A stretch of 15,062 bases of DNA from assembly GCA_026552835.1 (NCBI GenBank), contig JAPMTY010000020.1:1-15062 (forward strand). Direction: 5' to 3'. Made by a program: the position numbers and the translations under genes. The notes under the pieces are model-generated. The model was not told the origin of the DNA and did no database searches. It worked only from the letters and a program-made list of their open reading frames with translations. Origin of the DNA: Candidatus Methanoperedens sp. Its GTDB lineage: Archaea; Halobacteriota; Methanosarcinia; Methanosarcinales; Methanoperedenaceae. This document shows, piece by piece, positions 13,042-15,062 of this stretch (positions within the stretch are counted from its first letter, which is position 1; every line of letters begins with the position of its first letter).

Positions 13042-15062
13042 TTACTCCGAAAATTCAAATAAAGAGCGCTGCCCTTTTTGAGTCCTCTTCTCTCTCATCA
13101 CTCTTAATTTTTCCCCATGCTCACCGAAATCAGCGAGTATCCGCTCAACAGGTGGAAGTATCTGTTTCATGACATAATAATCAACATCCAGAGGCAAATT
13201 TTTCTCCCTTGCATAGTCGGGGTCTTCAGCCCTGTCCACGAACAAGCCGTTTCCCGCAAGGATTACAAATGGAATCCTGTCCCCCACGTTTGCGATTATC
13301 CCGCGGCTTTTTAACTTCTCCACGACGGTGATATGCGGCTGCCTGCTCTTATAACTCTCAGGTTTTTTTGTGTACTGGCGCGTCAGGATCAACTTGTCGA
13401 ACAACTCAGGATGTTTCCGTGCGTCTATGTCCCTTATGCTGTCGATAGTGTTCTTTATAAGTTCAACCGCCTCGTCCACTTTCCCTTCCTTGAGTATCAG
13501 TTCAAGCACCTTTTCCATGGTTTTTGTTGTGAGCTCGCACCAGTCGCGGCGAACAGTCTCCATGCCTTTGACCCTGAGTTTTTCCTTAATTCCTTCCCTG
13601 GTTCTTTCCCAGAGGAGGACCGCGTAGCGCTTTTTGGCTATGAATATCGCCCTGCGCCCGAATGAGTCAAAAACAAGTTCCATTGGTTTCTGGAGCGAGG
13701 AGGTCACGATTTTAGCAATCTTTCGCCCCACAAGTTCAGCATCATCAAGCGTGATTTCCTTATCGAGCAGGTTTACAAAAACGCTGTCCGTATCCCCGTA
13801 AACCACTGATAAACAAATGTTTTTCCCTGCTTTTCCCTCATTCTTCGTGAAAGCTGCGCCATCTTTGAGAACTATCTCCTTAATTTCATCCTCGATAAGG
13901 CTCTTTGTCTTAAGGATGTTCTCCCTTCCGAAGCTTGTAACCGCGCTTGCGAGGGTTAAACTGTAAAGCCGCGCCCTTGCATATCCCGAATAACCGTAGA
14001 AGCTGTTAAGGAGGATTTTAAGCGCCTGCTGCGTGGCATCAAGCACCCGTGCGTCTTCCTCGCTTGCAGTCTTCATTTTTTCCCGTGTCGCCTGCCTCCT
14101 TGCGAGGAGGTCTTCAAGTATTGAAGGCACGATGCCTTTTACCACTTTTTGCGAGACAAAAATCCCGCCGGACGGCGCCTTGACAACTTCATCCGGTTTT
14201 TCTCCCACGACCTCGGTGGTATAGCAGAGATTGTGCGCCATCATTATAGTCGGGTAAAGCGATTTGTAATCAAGTATCACGATATTCTCAAGAAGACCTT
14301 TCTTTGGCGGCAGCACCTCCCCCCCTGCCAGCTCCTCGCCTTCATCGAACCGTTCATCCGACATCTCTCCAGTAGGCCGCGCAGGCAGCACCCTTTCGTG
14401 CTTTTTGTATTCACGGAGGATGAGATTCTCAACCATCTGCGTCTGCCCGCCGTCAAGGATATCCTGGAGAAGCGTTCCGCTCACCCTGGCAAGAGCTATG
14501 TATTTGTCTATAAGCCGCAGTTTCAGGAGGAACGCAAGGGCAAGCTCCGAGTCTCGCCTGGCATATTCGATGAACTTCGAAAGCTTCTCCCCGTTATCAT
14601 TCCAGTATGATTCCATTTCAAGGAAAGGTATGTCAAGTTTTTCCGCTCCAAGCAGCTCCTTTGCTGCATTCCTGAGCGTGTATTGCTTGAGGGAAAATTC
14701 CTTTCGAAGAAGCGGCAGCACATCCACAGCGATGCGCCCCATCACGCTTACCCTTGTTGTGTTCCCGAATTTCTTGTAATATACCGTCCTCCCATCCCTG
14801 CCCATAAGAGGCTCTATTCTTGCCCCTTTCTTATTCAGGTTTTTAATCCTCTCAACTATGTAAGGGACGTCAAAACTGTTGGAGTTATAACCCACAAGAA
14901 TATCCGGGTCGTACTCCCTCACTATCTCGAAAAACCTTCTCAGCATCGCTTCTTCGCTTCCGCAGCTCTCGGTTTCACCTTCTACTCGTGCATTCTTCCC
15001 AACGAGCACAAGTGTTTTCTTCCCTTCAAAATCAGGAGCAAAAGCAAGGCTCATAAGGACGA
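13042..15062 (-). CDS. polB: Family-B DNA polymerase, partial (5' end beyond the window)
   Basis: This is the C-terminal part of an archaeal replicative/repair DNA polymerase with 3'-5' exonuclease. The frame stays open to the window edge, and the exonuclease I (DIE) motif is not in view, so the Met at 15054 is internal. Numbering from that Met, Exo II is GYNSNSFDVPY (55-65) and Exo III is YARRD (164-168). Motif A is DYKSLYPTI (262-270), with Tyr267 as steric gate and Tyr in place of the usual Phe after the Asp. Motif B is KILLNSFYGYSG (346-357), motif C is YGDTDSVF (419-426) and KKRY is 474-477. The protein ends with QRSLFEF (662-668), a PCNA-interacting peptide. No intein interrupts the motifs. 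The DUF89 gene follows directly. Confidence 0.97.
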   Translation of the reverse strand, partial: VLMSLAFAPDFEGKKTLVLVGKNARVEGETESCGSEEAMLRRFFEIVREYDPDILVGYNSNSFDVPYIVERIKNLNKKGARIEPLMGRDGRTVYYKKFGNTTRVSVMGRIAVDVLPLLRKEFSLKQYTLRNAAKELLGAEKLDIPFLEMESYWNDNGEKLSKFIEYARRDSELALAFLLKLRLIDKYIALARVSGTLLQDILDGGQTQMVENLILREYKKHERVLPARPTGEMSDERFDEGEELAGGEVLPPKKGLLENIVILDYKSLYPTIMMAHNLCYTTEVVGEKPDEVVKAPSGGIFVSQKVVKGIVPSILEDLLARRQATREKMKTASEEDARVLDATQQALKILLNSFYGYSGYARARLYSLTLASAVTSFGRENILKTKSLIEDEIKEIVLKDGAAFTKNEGKAGKNICLSVVYGDTDSVFVNLLDKEITLDDAELVGRKIAKIVTSSLQKPMELVFDSFGRRAIFIAKKRYAVLLWERTREGIKEKLRVKGMETVRRDWCELTTKTMEKVLELILKEGKVDEAVELIKNTIDSIRDIDARKHPELFDKLILTRQYTKKPESYKSRQPHITVVEKLKSRGIIANVGDRIPFVILAGNGLFVDRAEDPDYAREKNLPLDVDYYVMKQILPPVERILADFGEHGEKLRVMREKRTQKGQRSLFEFSE

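Noticed and set aside
12312..13172. A 286-codon open frame on the + strand
   Set aside because: It lies opposite the DUF89 gene, whose motifs and CxxC pair are clear; its Ser/Ala/Phe-rich product has no recognisable domain and is a mirror of the real codons.
13042..15062. Intein in the DNA polymerase gene, common in archaea
   Set aside because: Motifs A, B and C are uninterrupted and spaced as in intein-free enzymes.
1..15062. CRISPR array, insertion sequence, tRNA or prophage
   Set aside because: I saw no regularly spaced direct repeats, transposase motifs, terminal inverted repeats or cloverleaf-like intergenic sequence; the gaps are too short and AT-rich for such elements.

Overview
The window reads as chromosomal DNA of a euryarchaeon. 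The archaeal signs are an archaeal-type family-B DNA polymerase with a C-terminal PCNA-binding peptide, the archaeal purine enzyme PurP, an archaeal-type UMP kinase, a DUF6159 membrane protein, TATA-box promoters, several probably leaderless starts, and Shine-Dalgarno sites of the GGTGA/GGAGGT type. Gene content resembles the Methanosarcinales and their ANME-2 / Methanoperedens-like relatives; that placement is inference. I saw no tRNA, rRNA, CRISPR array, transposase or intein.

Region 1 (about 1-2462, + strand) is a tight operon. It has a promoter with a dyad, then an E1-like ThiF/MoeB/HesA adenylyltransferase, a TusA-like sulfur carrier, three consecutive DsrE/DsrF/DsrH (TusD/TusC/TusB)-like small proteins, and an RDD-family membrane protein. 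It joins a bacterial-style persulfide relay to an E1 enzyme that normally activates ubiquitin-like sulfur carriers. No ubiquitin-like partner, DsrC/TusE or sulfite reductase is in view. It is the most interesting system in the window.

Region 2 (about 2488-5864, - strand) holds, in transcription order, a membrane-anchored winged-helix protein, purP (FAICAR synthesis) and a bifunctional mannose-1-phosphate guanylyltransferase / mannose-6-phosphate isomerase whose start codon is odd. Region 3 (about 5865-7616) is a divergent intergenic promoter region followed by a secreted, sequon-rich glycoprotein candidate with a duplicated beta repeat, a small lipoprotein and a terminator-like hairpin. The membrane regulator and this surface cassette face each other, so a regulatory link is plausible.

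Region 4 (about 7617-9077) carries a small orphan protein and a 372-residue protein that looks like a very divergent TraB/Tiki-type protein. Region 5 (9043-12139) holds an MgtC/DUF4010 membrane protein (- strand, 3' end overlapping its convergent neighbour), then UMP kinase with an unusual C-terminal tail and a DUF6159 membrane protein, each with a leaderless-type promoter. Region 6 (12176-15062, - strand) holds the 3' part of DNA polymerase B, truncated by the window edge, followed five bases later by a DUF89 metal-dependent phosphatase that starts at TTG. Apart from the described intergenic regions there is no gene-free stretch longer than 300 bases.
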